Positions 48,370 through 57,853 of a stretch of 61,279 nucleotides of DNA are shown here, in pieces. The stretch is taken from NCBI GenBank assembly GCA_036266155.1, contig DATANR010000366.1:1-61279 (forward strand), read 5' to 3'. A program made the translations under genes and the position numbers. Source of the stretch: SIAJ01 sp036266155 (GTDB taxonomy: Bacteria; Planctomycetota; Planctomycetia; Gemmatales; Gemmataceae). Each line of letters begins with the position of its first letter. Positions within the stretch are counted from its first letter, which is position 1. The notes under the pieces were generated by a model. It was not told the DNA's origin, made no database searches, and worked only from the letters and a program-made list of their open reading frames with translations.

Positions 48370-49695
48370 CTATTCCTGCATCGGCAGCTTGAGCGCGACC
48401 TTCTTGCCGCCGCGGTGTACGGTCACGGGGACGACATCGCCCGGCTTGTGGGCCGTGACGCCATAAGCCAGCACGTCGGTTTCCCGTTTGAAGTCGGTCT
48501 TGCCGTCGATCTCGATCAACACGTCGCCGACTTGGAAGCCGGCGTTCTTCGCGGCGGCGTGCGGTCCGTACTGGCCGACGTGCTTGGCTCGCAGCGCCAT
48601 GCCTTCCTTCAGTCCGGCCTTCTCACGGTCTTCCGTCGGGAGGTCTTCGAGCAGCATGCCGCCGGTCGCCATGCGCCGCAGGCCCCATGAAGACGAACGC
48701 CATGAAAGTTCGCCGACGCGCCGCCAACCGGCGGGAAGCGTCACCGTCACGTTCTTCGGCACGCGATCGGTGGCGACCGTCGCGATGACCTTGCCACCCT
48801 CGGCGGGCACACCATGTAAGACCGACTGCACGTCCGCGATCGAGACCAGCGGCTGACTGTTCATCTTAAGGATGCGGTCCCCGGTCTTGAGACCCGCCTT
48901 CGCCGCGGGCGAATCCGCGTCGACCTTCAGGACGACAGCCGTTTCTTTCGGGTCGAGTGTCAGGCCAATCGTCGTTGGATGCGGATAGGGGAAGAGCACG
49001 GTCTCGGGAATCGGTTCCTTCTTGGCCCGATAGAAGGCCCGCTGGGCGTCGCCGATCTGATGGCAGTGGATGCAACTCGGGACGATGTTGCCCGTCTCGG
49101 CGAGCTTCGGTCCGTACTTGCCCTTGAGTCCCGGAAAGAGTTCGGGGCTCGCGAACTCGGGCGTCGGGCCGCGCTTGGCGATGAGCGACTCCTTGTTCTT
49201 CGGATAGTCAGCGTGCAAATTCAGGCCGGCTTCGAGGGCCTGGGCCAGACCGGGCAATGACACATCGCCGACCCAGTTGGTGCGATGCGAGCGCGTGCCG
49301 AAGCGGCCATACACCGTCCCGTCGGCATTCAGGATGAACGCGGCAAACGACTGGTCTGTGTCATACTGAAATTGATTCAGGTCTAGGCCGTTCGTGGAAA
49401 CAATGCGGACGCACACAAACTTATCGAGCAACGGGCGGATGACTGGGTCCTGGTTGACGAGATCGTCGTCGAGCTTGACACACTCCTCGCACGGAATGCA
49501 GCGGAGGACGACGAGAATCGGCTTGCCCGACTTCTTGGCTTCAGTCAGTCCCTTCGGCAAATCGTTGTAGATCCAAAAGCCCTCGGCCTCAACCTTCTTG
49601 CGGTCGTCCTGCACCTTCTGTTCACGCGAGATTTTGGGCTGAGCAACGGCGACGGCCACCAGCACAAGCGCGAGAGGGAGAGTCAGCCGGAACAT
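48370..49695 (-). CDS. Secreted thioredoxin-like protein with CxxCH motif and two PDZ domains
   Basis: This 441-residue protein has a signal peptide (MFRLTLPLALVLVAVAVAQP). Residues ~38-160 are a thioredoxin-fold domain with the site ILVVLRCIPCEEC (Cys66, Cys69, Cys72). Near residue 207, VPSCIHCHQIGDA has CxxCH, the covalent c-heme motif. Two PDZ modules follow: KVDADSPAAKAGLKTGDRIL (near 262) and AKNAGFQVGDVLIEIDGKTD (near 383). It acts outside the cytoplasm, perhaps in redox or electron-transfer protein maturation. Whether heme is bound cannot be told from a single motif. It heads a minus-strand unit with the frame at 48363. Confidence 0.78.
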   Translation of the reverse strand: MFRLTLPLALVLVAVAVAQPKISREQKVQDDRKKVEAEGFWIYNDLPKGLTEAKKSGKPILVVLRCIPCEECVKLDDDLVNQDPVIRPLLDKFVCVRIVSTNGLDLNQFQYDTDQSFAAFILNADGTVYGRFGTRSHRTNWVGDVSLPGLAQALEAGLNLHADYPKNKESLIAKRGPTPEFASPELFPGLKGKYGPKLAETGNIVPSCIHCHQIGDAQRAFYRAKKEPIPETVLFPYPHPTTIGLTLDPKETAVVLKVDADSPAAKAGLKTGDRILKMNSQPLVSIADVQSVLHGVPAEGGKVIATVATDRVPKNVTVTLPAGWRRVGELSWRSSSWGLRRMATGGMLLEDLPTEDREKAGLKEGMALRAKHVGQYGPHAAAKNAGFQVGDVLIEIDGKTDFKRETDVLAYGVTAHKPGDVVPVTVHRGGKKVALKLPMQE

Positions 49696-49760
49696 GCGCG
49701 CACTCCAAACGGGCGACGCGGACAGTGTATGAGTGGCGCAGGTCCAGACTCCCTGATGGG

Positions 49761-52700
49761 CTACAAGATCGTAACGGTCAAATCATCTTTCACCTTACTA
49801 ACGGCCTTGCCGTCCCAGGCCTTGAACGACAGTGTGGCAGTGCCAGTAGTGGCCGTCGCTACGGCAGTGAAGCGGATTGAGTCCGTCGCCAGCAGGTAAA
49901 CCGGCTTCGTGACCTTGATCCACGTCGTCCCGCCGTCCTTGGAATATTCCCACGTGCCGCCGGTCGCTTTCAGCACTTGAATGCCCGGCGTTGCATTGTC
50001 TACGTCGGTGATGGCCAAACCCAGGGCAGCAATAGTCGATGCAACCGGCGGATTGCCGGGGTTCACGGAGCCGAGTGATGGACTGGCAGCACCGTCGAGA
50101 ATCGGTGCATCGTTGACGGCCTTGATCGGCACGGCCGCGACTCCGGAGTCGACGCCAATGCCGGCCGCGGTAGTGTCTGCAAAGGTGCCGAAGTTGGCGT
50201 CCGGGACCCACGTCTTAAACATCAGATCGCCTTCGCCATTCGCATTAGCATTGGGCAGGAAGCGCACCATGTCGGTCGGTCGCAGCAAGAACGCGTGTGA
50301 TGGACCCACGCTGAGATCGAAATCGACGAAAACCTTGGTCTTCGCGAGCTTGTACTGCCACTTGCCGTTTGACCCGAGGCCGGTCACGGCAACGCCGAGT
50401 CCGGTGGCCGGCGCACTTTCCAATGCCGCGATGCCGAGAATGTTCTTCACGAGGAACGTCTTCGATGCCTTGGCGTCTTCCTTGACCGTGGTCAACGCCG
50501 TCGCGCCGGCCGTGGTGACAGCGGGCTTGGTCTTGCCCACCGCGATCCAGCCGCGTTCAGTCGTTGTGCTGTAGGTGCTCGTCGGGACGGTCGAATCTAC
50601 CTGCGTGCCGTTCGTTGCGCCGTCCGTGTGATCCCACGCTCGATACTTGAAGCTCGAGAAACCCTGGAATTTCAAAGCCGGCAAGAAGCCGACGAGCGCA
50701 TCGCTGGACAGCACCAGGGCGGCGCCTGGTGCGACATTGGTCGGCACGTCGTTCCAGGTGGCGCCATTGTCGATGCTGAATTTCCAGACTCCCTTGGCAT
50801 TGTCGATGCCCGTAATGGCGATGCCAATCGGATCGCTATCAGCATCCGTGGCGCCGACGATGAGATTCGATACGGGTGTGCCAACCGGCAATGTCACCGT
50901 CGGCTTCGTCCGTTTGGGCGCCGGATTCAACATGCGAATGGTGTCGGTCGGCAGCAACGGAGCCTGCGGCGTGCGCAAGACGACGACCTTGAAAGTCCGG
51001 ACAATTTGATTGACGCCGCTATTCGCGGTGCCGCCATTATCCATTAGCGTGACGGTAATCGTAGCGATACCATACTGGCCAAATACCGGCGTATATTGCA
51101 ACGAGCCAGTCGCGTTGGGACTCGTATATGTGAACGTCGGATTTGGAATCAGGCCGGGATTGTCCGACGTCGCACTGAAGGTTAGCGTTTGCGATTCGTT
51201 GACGCCCGCTGAAATCCCGGTCAAGTTAACAGTCTGCTGCGGGTCGTTCTCATATATATCGGCCGGATCGGGAATCGGATCGAGCGTCGGCGCATCGTTG
51301 ATGGGCGTCACTGTCACGTCAAAGGTCCGACTGAATGCGTTGATGCCGCCATTGGCGGTGCCGCCATCGTCCGTGACCGTCACTGTGATTGTTACTGTGC
51401 CGTAATGGTCGGGAACCGGCGTATATGTCAACGTTCCGGTGGCGTTCGGACTGGAATAAGTGCGCGTCGGATTGGGAATGATGCTTGGATCGCTGGAGGT
51501 CGCGGTCACCGTTAGACCTTGAATGTCCGTGTTGCCGGTGCCGATCCCCGTGAGATTGATTTGTTGGAGACCGTCGCCTTCCAGGATGGCGGCTGGGTTC
51601 GGAATGGCGTCGAGCGTCGGCGGTCGGTTAATAGCGATGAGATTCACGTCATTGCCATTGCCCGCCGCATAGCTGATGTGGAATCGCGTCGGGCCCGTCG
51701 TATCGAAGAACGATCCTTCGCCGTGGCCCGCGAACGTCGTGCCGCCAAACGTACCACTACTAATCTTGTTGAGCGTCACGAAGGTGTCGCCAATCAGGGG
51801 CAGAAAGCCGTTGGCGAAGTCAACATCCAATGCGCCATCGAGACTGACGGAGCCATCTGCAAAGAGTTGGCTGTATTGATTGCTCGCCAGCCCGCCGATC
51901 GTGACGTTCATGGCGCCGGCACTTGTCTGCGTAAAGTTGCCGCCGACGGCCAGGCCGCCGGCGCCCGGGGCGACCGTTGCCGCGTTGACGACATTGAGAT
52001 TGATGGTGCCGGTGCCGCCGAGCACGTCACCTTGCACATTGACGGCGCCGCTGTGGACGCTGGCCGCCCAGGTCGGTTCTTGACCGATGGCCATGACGCC
52101 GTCGTTATGATTCGTGGTGCGGTCGAATGCCGTTGTGCCCGTGCCCTCGTCGAGTGGCCAGTAGCCGACCAGCCCGGCCTCGTCGCCAATCAAGCTGTGA
52201 TCCGCACTGGCCTGAAGCTCGGCCGCGGTCCGGGTCGTCTTCCAGACGCGCGCTTCGTCGACGAGACCCTTGAAGAAGACGGTGTTGTTCGAGTCGCCGG
52301 CAATACGCAGGGGCGACGCCGAATCGACGACCGCCTTGGGGCCAACGAAGAGCGTTGCCACGAGCTGGCCATTGAGATAGAGTCGCTCCGTATTCCCATC
52401 GAACGTGGCAGCGATGTGGCTCCACTTGCCTTGCAATTCGAGTGGATAGCTCTTCAAGATGTTTGAGCCCCAAGGCTCACCCAAGGCATTGAAGAGGACA
52501 AATAGCCGGCTATCACTGGTGACACCAAACTGATAGCCGTTATTACCCCCGGCGCCGCCGCCAATCTTTGAAATTACGGGACGATCGGCGCCAGCGATTC
52601 CGGAAGGCTTGATCCACGCTTCGAGAGTAAAGTTATTTGTCACGTCGAGGCTGGGCGCATCCGGAGCTTGCACGGTGTCGTTGCTGCCATCAAACGCCAG

Positions 52701-55700
52701 AGCGCTTCCGGTTGGCGGCGACACGTCTGTTAATTCACCATCAATTGTTGTCGTTCCGCCCGTTTGTGTGAAATTGGCGCCGCCCGGCAACGTGAAAAGT
52801 CCGCCAGATAGGACGTTGGTGGCGCCGCCCGATTGATTGAAGCTCGTAACTGGCCCGACAAGCTGTACGGAATCAATTTCTTCGTACGCGCCCAAATTGT
52901 GATTGGTGTCGATATAAATCTTGAGCGCTGCGACTTGATAGGGCGTCTGCGTCCACGTCGCGTAAAAATCGACGGGCGTGCCCGGCTCACTGGGATCGGT
53001 CCCCGTCCAAACCGTATGCACGACGCTCGACGTATCAATTGCGTCAATCTTGGTCACGAAGCCGTTGCCGTCGGTTTCACGAATAATAGCCCCCGACGAT
53101 ACTTCGGGAGTTGCGAAGCCAAGTGTGAGATACTCCTGTGTGCCGTTGATCGAAGTTGGCGCCCAGGAAGTCGAGAAATCGCCGTAGCTGGCCGTGTTGG
53201 ATGGTCCTGTCGCTTGTGCCGCGGACCACGACGTGGTCGTATATTGCGAGCTATAGTCGATCACTGAATTCGCGAACTCGTGCCGGATCGCGAAGTTGCT
53301 GCCGGCGCCGACCGTCAAGTTGCCGGCATTGGTGAACTGTCCCTGGGCCGCGATGGCGCTGCCGTTCTGAAGTGTGATGCTGCCGGCCGCCGTATTTGAC
53401 GCGAGACTGGTAAGGGCATCTACGGGAGTGCTCCCGGTGCTGTACAAGTGCGCGTTGACGCCGTCGAGAACGATGTCGGCGGCATTGGTCGTAATGTCGG
53501 CGCCGACGATTCGCAGCGTGCCATTCACCGCTTTCCATGTCCCGCCGGTGAGCGTGCCCGCTGCAAAGTTCGTGTCGTTCATGGCCATGATGCCATAGAT
53601 GCCAGGGCCATCGGCCTCGATGGTGCCGAGATTGGTGAACGAAACGTCGGTGGCGCCGCCCCAGCCGGGATGATAACCGATGCCGCCGGTGTCGCCGTGG
53701 ACGAGGACATTCGGGCCGATTGTCAGAACGCTTCCGGATGCCGGACCGGCCTGAAGGAAGTTGTAATAGTTGTTGCCGAAGACGACGTCGCCGGTTCCAC
53801 CGAGAGTCTGGCTGCCGCCGTCGAAACTGAGCAAGCCATAATCGCCGATGAGGCTGCCAATGACAATGGTCCCGCCCGCCAGCGTCAACCCGCCCGTAAC
53901 GCGTGCGCGGACATAACTGACCACGGACAAATCCAAAGTGCCCGCGAGAGTGACCCCGTTGGTGAGCGAGCCGGAGAGACTGGTTCCGAGGAGGACGTTG
54001 GCGCCGGCTGTCGTGATAGTCCCGCCGTCGATGGTGCCGCCGGCCAGACGCCAGGGACCGGTCGTCGCGTCCAGGGCGAGAGTCTTCCCCGAATTCATCA
54101 AGGTGCCGGTGATGTTGATCGTGCCGCCGGTCCGAGTCAACGTTCCAATATCGGCAAAGCTAAATTGGTCGCCCAGGTTGACCGTTGCGCCGTTCATGGT
54201 GATGCCGGCCGTCGTCCAATTGTTCCCGCGCAGCGACAACGAACCGGCGCCGGAGATAATTAACGGCGTGCTGCTCGTCCAGGCCGGCCCAGATGATGCG
54301 TTTGAGAAGAGATTCAGATTTCCGCCGTTGAACGCCTGAACGGTGCCGTCGTTCGTCCAATTGTTGCCGTCGAGCGCAATGATACCGCCATTCGTGTCGG
54401 ACTGAATGATCCCGTGGTTCGTGAATGTTGCATCGGTTGCACCGCCCCATGCGCCACTATATCCGACCGACCCGTTAGCTCCGTGAACAAGGATTCCAGG
54501 GCCGATGGTCAGGGCGGTCGCGGCAGTGGGTCCGGCCTGCAAAAGGTTATAACCGCTGGTGCCGAACACAACGGTGCCAGTGCCGCCAAGGGTCTGGTTG
54601 CCGCCATCGAACAGCAGTAATCCGTAAAGTCCCGTGTTGCTGCCAATCAGAACGGTCGAGCCGGACACCAGCGTCAGTCCGCCGGTGACCGTCGCGCGCG
54701 CATAGTTAAAGTTCGTGAGATCAAATGTCCCGTCGAGCGTGACACCGTGAGCGAGCGTGCCGGTGCTCGTGGTGGCAATCAAGACCGCGGCGCCGCTCGT
54801 TTTCAGCGTGCCGCCGTCGATGGTGCCGCCGAGAAGTTGCCACGGACCGGTCGACGCATTGAGATTGAGCGTGCTGCCAGTGTTCGTCAGCGTCCCCGTC
54901 AGAGCAACAACGCCGCCGGTGCTTGAGATTGTTCCGAGCGTCGGCGTCGCGAATGTTCCGCCGAGGTAGAGTGTGGAATTTAGCGTGGCCGTGCCGCCGT
55001 TGCCGTCGGGCTGGTTGGTGTAGCCGCTGGTGTATGTGAACGAATTTGTGGCGGCGGACGTGATTGTAAACGTGCCGTTGTAAGTCGATTGATCGACGCC
55101 CGCGATCGTCACGCTCTGGCCCACCGCGAAGCCGTGTGGCGCGACAGTGTTAATTGTCACCGTGTTGCCAGACTCGGTCGCGCCGCTGACGGCATTGATG
55201 GCAGCGGAAGTGCCGAGCGAGGCGATCGTTCCCGTGTTGGTCCACGATCCTGCCATGGCGATCGTTCCGCCGGCCGCTCGAATCGTTCCCGAGTTGCTCC
55301 AATTGGTTCCATTGGGCGTGATAGTCCCGCCCCCCATGTCGGCCTGGATCGTGCCCTGATTGACGACGGTTACGGGTGTCGCGCCGCCCCAACCGGTGTG
55401 ATAGCCGATGCCGCCCGTGTGGCCACGAATCAGGATGTTGGGGCCGATCGTCAGCGAACTTCCGGCCGACGGGCCTGCTTGCAGGAAGTTGTAATAGCTG
55501 TTTCCGAAAACGACGGTGCCCGTGCCCGTGAGCGATTGCGTGCCGTCGAACGTCAGGAGTCCGTATTGGGATGTGTTGCTGCCAAGCAGAACAGTCCCAC
55601 CCGAGAGCACCAGGTTGCCCGTTACCGCAGCATGGACATTGCTGTTGGTCGTGAGGTCAATCGTGCCGGCGACCGTGACGCTGTTCAGCGTTCCATTCCC

Positions 55701-56123
55701 GTTGCCGGGTGTAATCGTGGAACCCGCCGTGATGGTCGCCCCGGAGAGCGTGCCGCCCGTCATGGCAAACGTCGCGCTAGCGGTCGGCACGTCCAGGGTC
55801 GTGGCATCAGTCAGAGTTCCGCCCGTCAGCGACACCTTGGCGCCGTTGCTGAGAGCGAGGCTATTGACCGAATCGCTGCCCGTGTCATGCGTCACGGTAT
55901 AGTTGGTGTCGATGACGACATCTTCGCCGCTCGTCGGAATGTGATTCTGGCTCCAGTTGCCCGGAACTGACCACAGACCATCGCCCGCCAACGACCACGT
56001 GTTCGTCACCGGCGTGACCCGATCTTCCAAATTGGTCAAAGAGAGTCGGCGACTGTCGCGCCGCACGCGGCTCGTCGCCCTGGGATAGGCGAATATGCGC
56101 CCGAATGGGATGCGCGAGTTCAT
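49761..56123 (-). CDS. Giant secreted protein with LEDRVTP motif, beta-solenoid repeats, LamG and cadherin-like domains
   Basis: This 2120-residue protein has an N-terminus with Arg-rich residues then RRLSLTNLEDRVTPVTNTWS, the same export-type motif as the protein at 28455. Residues ~40-1000 are beta-solenoid-like, with three long related units (YYNFLQAGPSAGSSLTIGPN, GYNLLQAGPTAATALTIGPG, YYNFLQAGPASGSVLTIGPN). A LamG-like domain spans ~1135-1335 (LAFDGSNDTVQAPDAPSLDV, LEAWIKPSG, WSHIAATFDGNTERLYLNGQ). Two cadherin/Ig-like modules lie near 1500 and 1610 (VTVTDDGGTANGGINAFSRT). The last ~400 residues contain repeated FKAWD/FKTWV modules. It is probably a glycan-binding surface protein, a single-gene unit. 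Confidence 0.88.
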   Translation of the reverse strand: MNSRIPFGRIFAYPRATSRVRRDSRRLSLTNLEDRVTPVTNTWSLAGDGLWSVPGNWSQNHIPTSGEDVVIDTNYTVTHDTGSDSVNSLALSNGAKVSLTGGTLTDATTLDVPTASATFAMTGGTLSGATITAGSTITPGNGNGTLNSVTVAGTIDLTTNSNVHAAVTGNLVLSGGTVLLGSNTSQYGLLTFDGTQSLTGTGTVVFGNSYYNFLQAGPSAGSSLTIGPNILIRGHTGGIGYHTGWGGATPVTVVNQGTIQADMGGGTITPNGTNWSNSGTIRAAGGTIAMAGSWTNTGTIASLGTSAAINAVSGATESGNTVTINTVAPHGFAVGQSVTIAGVDQSTYNGTFTITSAATNSFTYTSGYTNQPDGNGGTATLNSTLYLGGTFATPTLGTISSTGGVVALTGTLTNTGSTLNLNASTGPWQLLGGTIDGGTLKTSGAAVLIATTSTGTLAHGVTLDGTFDLTNFNYARATVTGGLTLVSGSTVLIGSNTGLYGLLLFDGGNQTLGGTGTVVFGTSGYNLLQAGPTAATALTIGPGILVHGANGSVGYSGAWGGATDATFTNHGIIQSDTNGGIIALDGNNWTNDGTVQAFNGGNLNLFSNASSGPAWTSSTPLIISGAGSLSLRGNNWTTAGITMNGATVNLGDQFSFADIGTLTRTGGTINITGTLMNSGKTLALDATTGPWRLAGGTIDGGTITTAGANVLLGTSLSGSLTNGVTLAGTLDLSVVSYVRARVTGGLTLAGGTIVIGSLIGDYGLLSFDGGSQTLGGTGDVVFGNNYYNFLQAGPASGSVLTIGPNVLVHGDTGGIGYHPGWGGATDVSFTNLGTIEADGPGIYGIMAMNDTNFAAGTLTGGTWKAVNGTLRIVGADITTNAADIVLDGVNAHLYSTGSTPVDALTSLASNTAAGSITLQNGSAIAAQGQFTNAGNLTVGAGSNFAIRHEFANSVIDYSSQYTTTSWSAAQATGPSNTASYGDFSTSWAPTSINGTQEYLTLGFATPEVSSGAIIRETDGNGFVTKIDAIDTSSVVHTVWTGTDPSEPGTPVDFYATWTQTPYQVAALKIYIDTNHNLGAYEEIDSVQLVGPVTSFNQSGGATNVLSGGLFTLPGGANFTQTGGTTTIDGELTDVSPPTGSALAFDGSNDTVQAPDAPSLDVTNNFTLEAWIKPSGIAGADRPVISKIGGGAGGNNGYQFGVTSDSRLFVLFNALGEPWGSNILKSYPLELQGKWSHIAATFDGNTERLYLNGQLVATLFVGPKAVVDSASPLRIAGDSNNTVFFKGLVDEARVWKTTRTAAELQASADHSLIGDEAGLVGYWPLDEGTGTTAFDRTTNHNDGVMAIGQEPTWAASVHSGAVNVQGDVLGGTGTINLNVVNAATVAPGAGGLAVGGNFTQTSAGAMNVTIGGLASNQYSQLFADGSVSLDGALDVDFANGFLPLIGDTFVTLNKISSGTFGGTTFAGHGEGSFFDTTGPTRFHISYAAGNGNDVNLIAINRPPTLDAIPNPAAILEGDGLQQINLTGIGTGNTDIQGLTVTATSSDPSIIPNPTRTYSSPNATGTLTYTPVPDHYGTVTITVTVTDDGGTANGGINAFSRTFDVTVTPINDAPTLDPIPDPADIYENDPQQTVNLTGISAGVNESQTLTFSATSDNPGLIPNPTFTYTSPNATGSLQYTPVFGQYGIATITVTLMDNGGTANSGVNQIVRTFKVVVLRTPQAPLLPTDTIRMLNPAPKRTKPTVTLPVGTPVSNLIVGATDADSDPIGIAITGIDNAKGVWKFSIDNGATWNDVPTNVAPGAALVLSSDALVGFLPALKFQGFSSFKYRAWDHTDGATNGTQVDSTVPTSTYSTTTERGWIAVGKTKPAVTTAGATALTTVKEDAKASKTFLVKNILGIAALESAPATGLGVAVTGLGSNGKWQYKLAKTKVFVDFDLSVGPSHAFLLRPTDMVRFLPNANANGEGDLMFKTWVPDANFGTFADTTAAGIGVDSGVAAVPIKAVNDAPILDGAASPSLGSVNPGNPPVASTIAALGLAITDVDNATPGIQVLKATGGTWEYSKDGGTTWIKVTKPVYLLATDSIRFTAVATATTGTATLSFKAWDGKAVSKVKDDLTVTIL

Positions 56124-56338
56124 CGGAGTGCTCCGAAGGGCGGTGGTGAATTCGTGGTCCCGACCGGGACTGCGCCAAAGATGTCGGGAACGTGGCGTAA
56201 ACTTGCTGCGAGCAGGATCATCCTAACTCGTTCGCATCTGACGTTCAATCAATTCCTAAAGGGATAGTGGCACAGGTCGCCAGGAGCGGACGTGCGCATA
56301 CCATCAAAAATGCTCAACCCATTCCGGTGCCATCAAAA

Positions 56339-57376
56339 ATGCGTTGTTTGCAGATAGTTCCCATTGTGACGGCGATGCTCTTCGCCGATGCCGCCAGCCT
56401 GCGAGCCGCGGACCCGATTCGCGTCGGCGTGATCGGGCTCGACAATTACCAGGCCGTCGCGTTCACCGAGTTGTTTCACAACCCCAAGGCCGAGGGCGAT
56501 CTGAAGGGCATCAAGGTCGTCGCCGCGTTTCCGGCCGGCAGTCCGGACATCGACGAGAGCGTCCGCGAGTTGCCCAAGTGGAAAGAGGCGATCGCGAAGT
56601 TGGGTGTCGAGATCGTCGCGTCGCCGGCGTACGTGTTGAAACAAGTCGATGCCGTGCTGGTGATGAGCCTCGATGGCCGAGCGCATCTCGAACAACTGAA
56701 GCCGATCCTGAAAGCCGGCAAGCCCGTGTATGTCGGCCGGCCGCTGGCCGCGTCTTTGGCCGACGCGATCGAGGTTTTTCAGCTGGCGGCGGAACACAAG
56801 ACGCCGATCTTCTCGTGCTCTCAACACCGCTTCAGCCCCGGATTCATCGGCATGCGCAAACACGAAGACGTCGGCGACGTGCTCGGCGTCGACGTGTACG
56901 GCGGCTGCCCGCGTGAGCCGCACCATCCCGATCTCGTCTGGCACGGCATCCACGGAGTCGAGACGCTGTACACAATCATGGGGCCGGGTTGCGTCTCGGT
57001 AACCCGCGCGGCCACGGACACCGCCGACGTGGTGACGGGCATCTGGAAGGACGATCGCATCGGCACTTATCGGGCCATTCGCAAGGGGGCGCCCAAGTAC
57101 AGCGCCACGGTCTTCGGTGCCAAGGGCGTCTCCACGGCCGGCATCTACGGTCACGGCGTGCCGGTCAAGGGCGTGGTGCCGACCAACGACAAATACATGG
57201 GCTACGAAGCGACCGCGATTGAGATCGCCAAGTTCTTCAAGACAAAGGTCCCGCCGGTCGCCGCCGCGGAAACGATCGAGATGTTCGCGTTCATGGAAGC
57301 GGCCGAGGAGAGCAAACGACAGAAGGGGGCGCCGGTGAAGTTGCGGGAGGTGCTGGAGAAGGCGCGGAAGCGATGA
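56339..57376 (+). CDS. Secreted Gfo/Idh/MocA-family oxidoreductase
   Basis: This is 345 residues from ATG 56339; the frame is open to 56267 but this ATG gives a Sec-type signal peptide (MRCLQIVPIVTAMLFADAAS, cut near LRAADP). Then come the Rossmann start IRVGVIGLDNYQAVAF, with an altered glycine pattern (GLDNYQ where GxGxxG is usual), VYVGRPLAASLADAIEVFQL at the place of the EKP motif (GRP instead of EKP), and HGIHGVETLYTIMGPG. The changed cofactor and lysine motifs suggest altered cofactor use or a non-catalytic role. Exported family members are numerous in planctomycetes. The 14-base stretch ATACCATCAAAAAT-like sequence just before the start is nearly duplicated (56298-56312 and 56329-56341). 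Confidence 0.85.
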   Translation: MRCLQIVPIVTAMLFADAASLRAADPIRVGVIGLDNYQAVAFTELFHNPKAEGDLKGIKVVAAFPAGSPDIDESVRELPKWKEAIAKLGVEIVASPAYVLKQVDAVLVMSLDGRAHLEQLKPILKAGKPVYVGRPLAASLADAIEVFQLAAEHKTPIFSCSQHRFSPGFIGMRKHEDVGDVLGVDVYGGCPREPHHPDLVWHGIHGVETLYTIMGPGCVSVTRAATDTADVVTGIWKDDRIGTYRAIRKGAPKYSATVFGAKGVSTAGIYGHGVPVKGVVPTNDKYMGYEATAIEIAKFFKTKVPPVAAAETIEMFAFMEAAEESKRQKGAPVKLREVLEKARKR

Positions 57377-57853
57377 TCGACGGTGACCTTCGCTTATTGC
57401 GATGGCGGAGTCGGAACCACGCGACCGGTTGAAAGGTCGATAGCGGTCGTAGTAAACTGATAGCGGAATGCCGTCCATATGAGCATAAGGACGGTGCGAA
57501 AGTAGGCGATCGGAGAGATTCGAACTTCATCTTCCTTCATTCAACCATTGTCCCATTGGTTGTTGGTACGTCAAGAGAATAGATGACCGAGCCTTGGATA
57601 AGGATCACGTCTGTACTTGACCGGTGCGCGGAGTAAGCCGGGGCCCGAAGCGGGAGCGAGGGCGACGGCACCGGAGGCCGGTTTTCAAGTACTTTAGAGT
57701 CAGCAAAACTTACAGCGGTGGTGCCCGGCCTAATGCCGTCGTCCTCGCTCCCGCTTTGCGCTCCGGCTTGCTCGACCCAACTGCACCTTCAGCAACGATT
57801 CGCTCTGCGTCTTCTTGCTTGCCCCCGACCGTCCCACCAGTCATACTGTGGCG
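57377..57853. other. Intergenic region containing a large imperfect hairpin
   Basis: 477 bases without a supportable gene. The hairpin at 57632-57772 is listed separately. A tRNA T-arm-like stretch (GGAGAGATTCGAACTTC, 57512-57528) has no other tRNA parts around it. Confidence 0.5.
57632..57772. repeat. Large imperfect inverted repeat
   Basis: Arms 57632-57681 and 57724-57772 are complementary over ~49 bases with about ten mismatches (AGtAAGCCGGgGC / GCtCCGGCTTGCT outer ends; CGGGAGCGAGG core perfect). A 42-base loop separates them. It differs in sequence from the other hairpins in the window and resembles a decayed palindromic repeat element. Confidence 0.6.

Noticed and set aside
51519..54263. 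Plus-strand frames of 271-315 codons inside the giant LEDRVTP gene
   Set aside because: They mirror the repetitive minus-strand gene and have no start signals or recognisable domains.
56333..57478. 381-codon minus-strand frame over the secreted Gfo/Idh gene
   Set aside because: Shadow frame; the plus-strand protein has a signal peptide and family motifs.
57505..57580. Possible tRNA on the minus strand (AGTTCGAATCTCTCC T-arm-like bases)
   Set aside because: No acceptor, D or anticodon arm can be formed with the neighbouring bases, so only a T-arm-like fragment is present.
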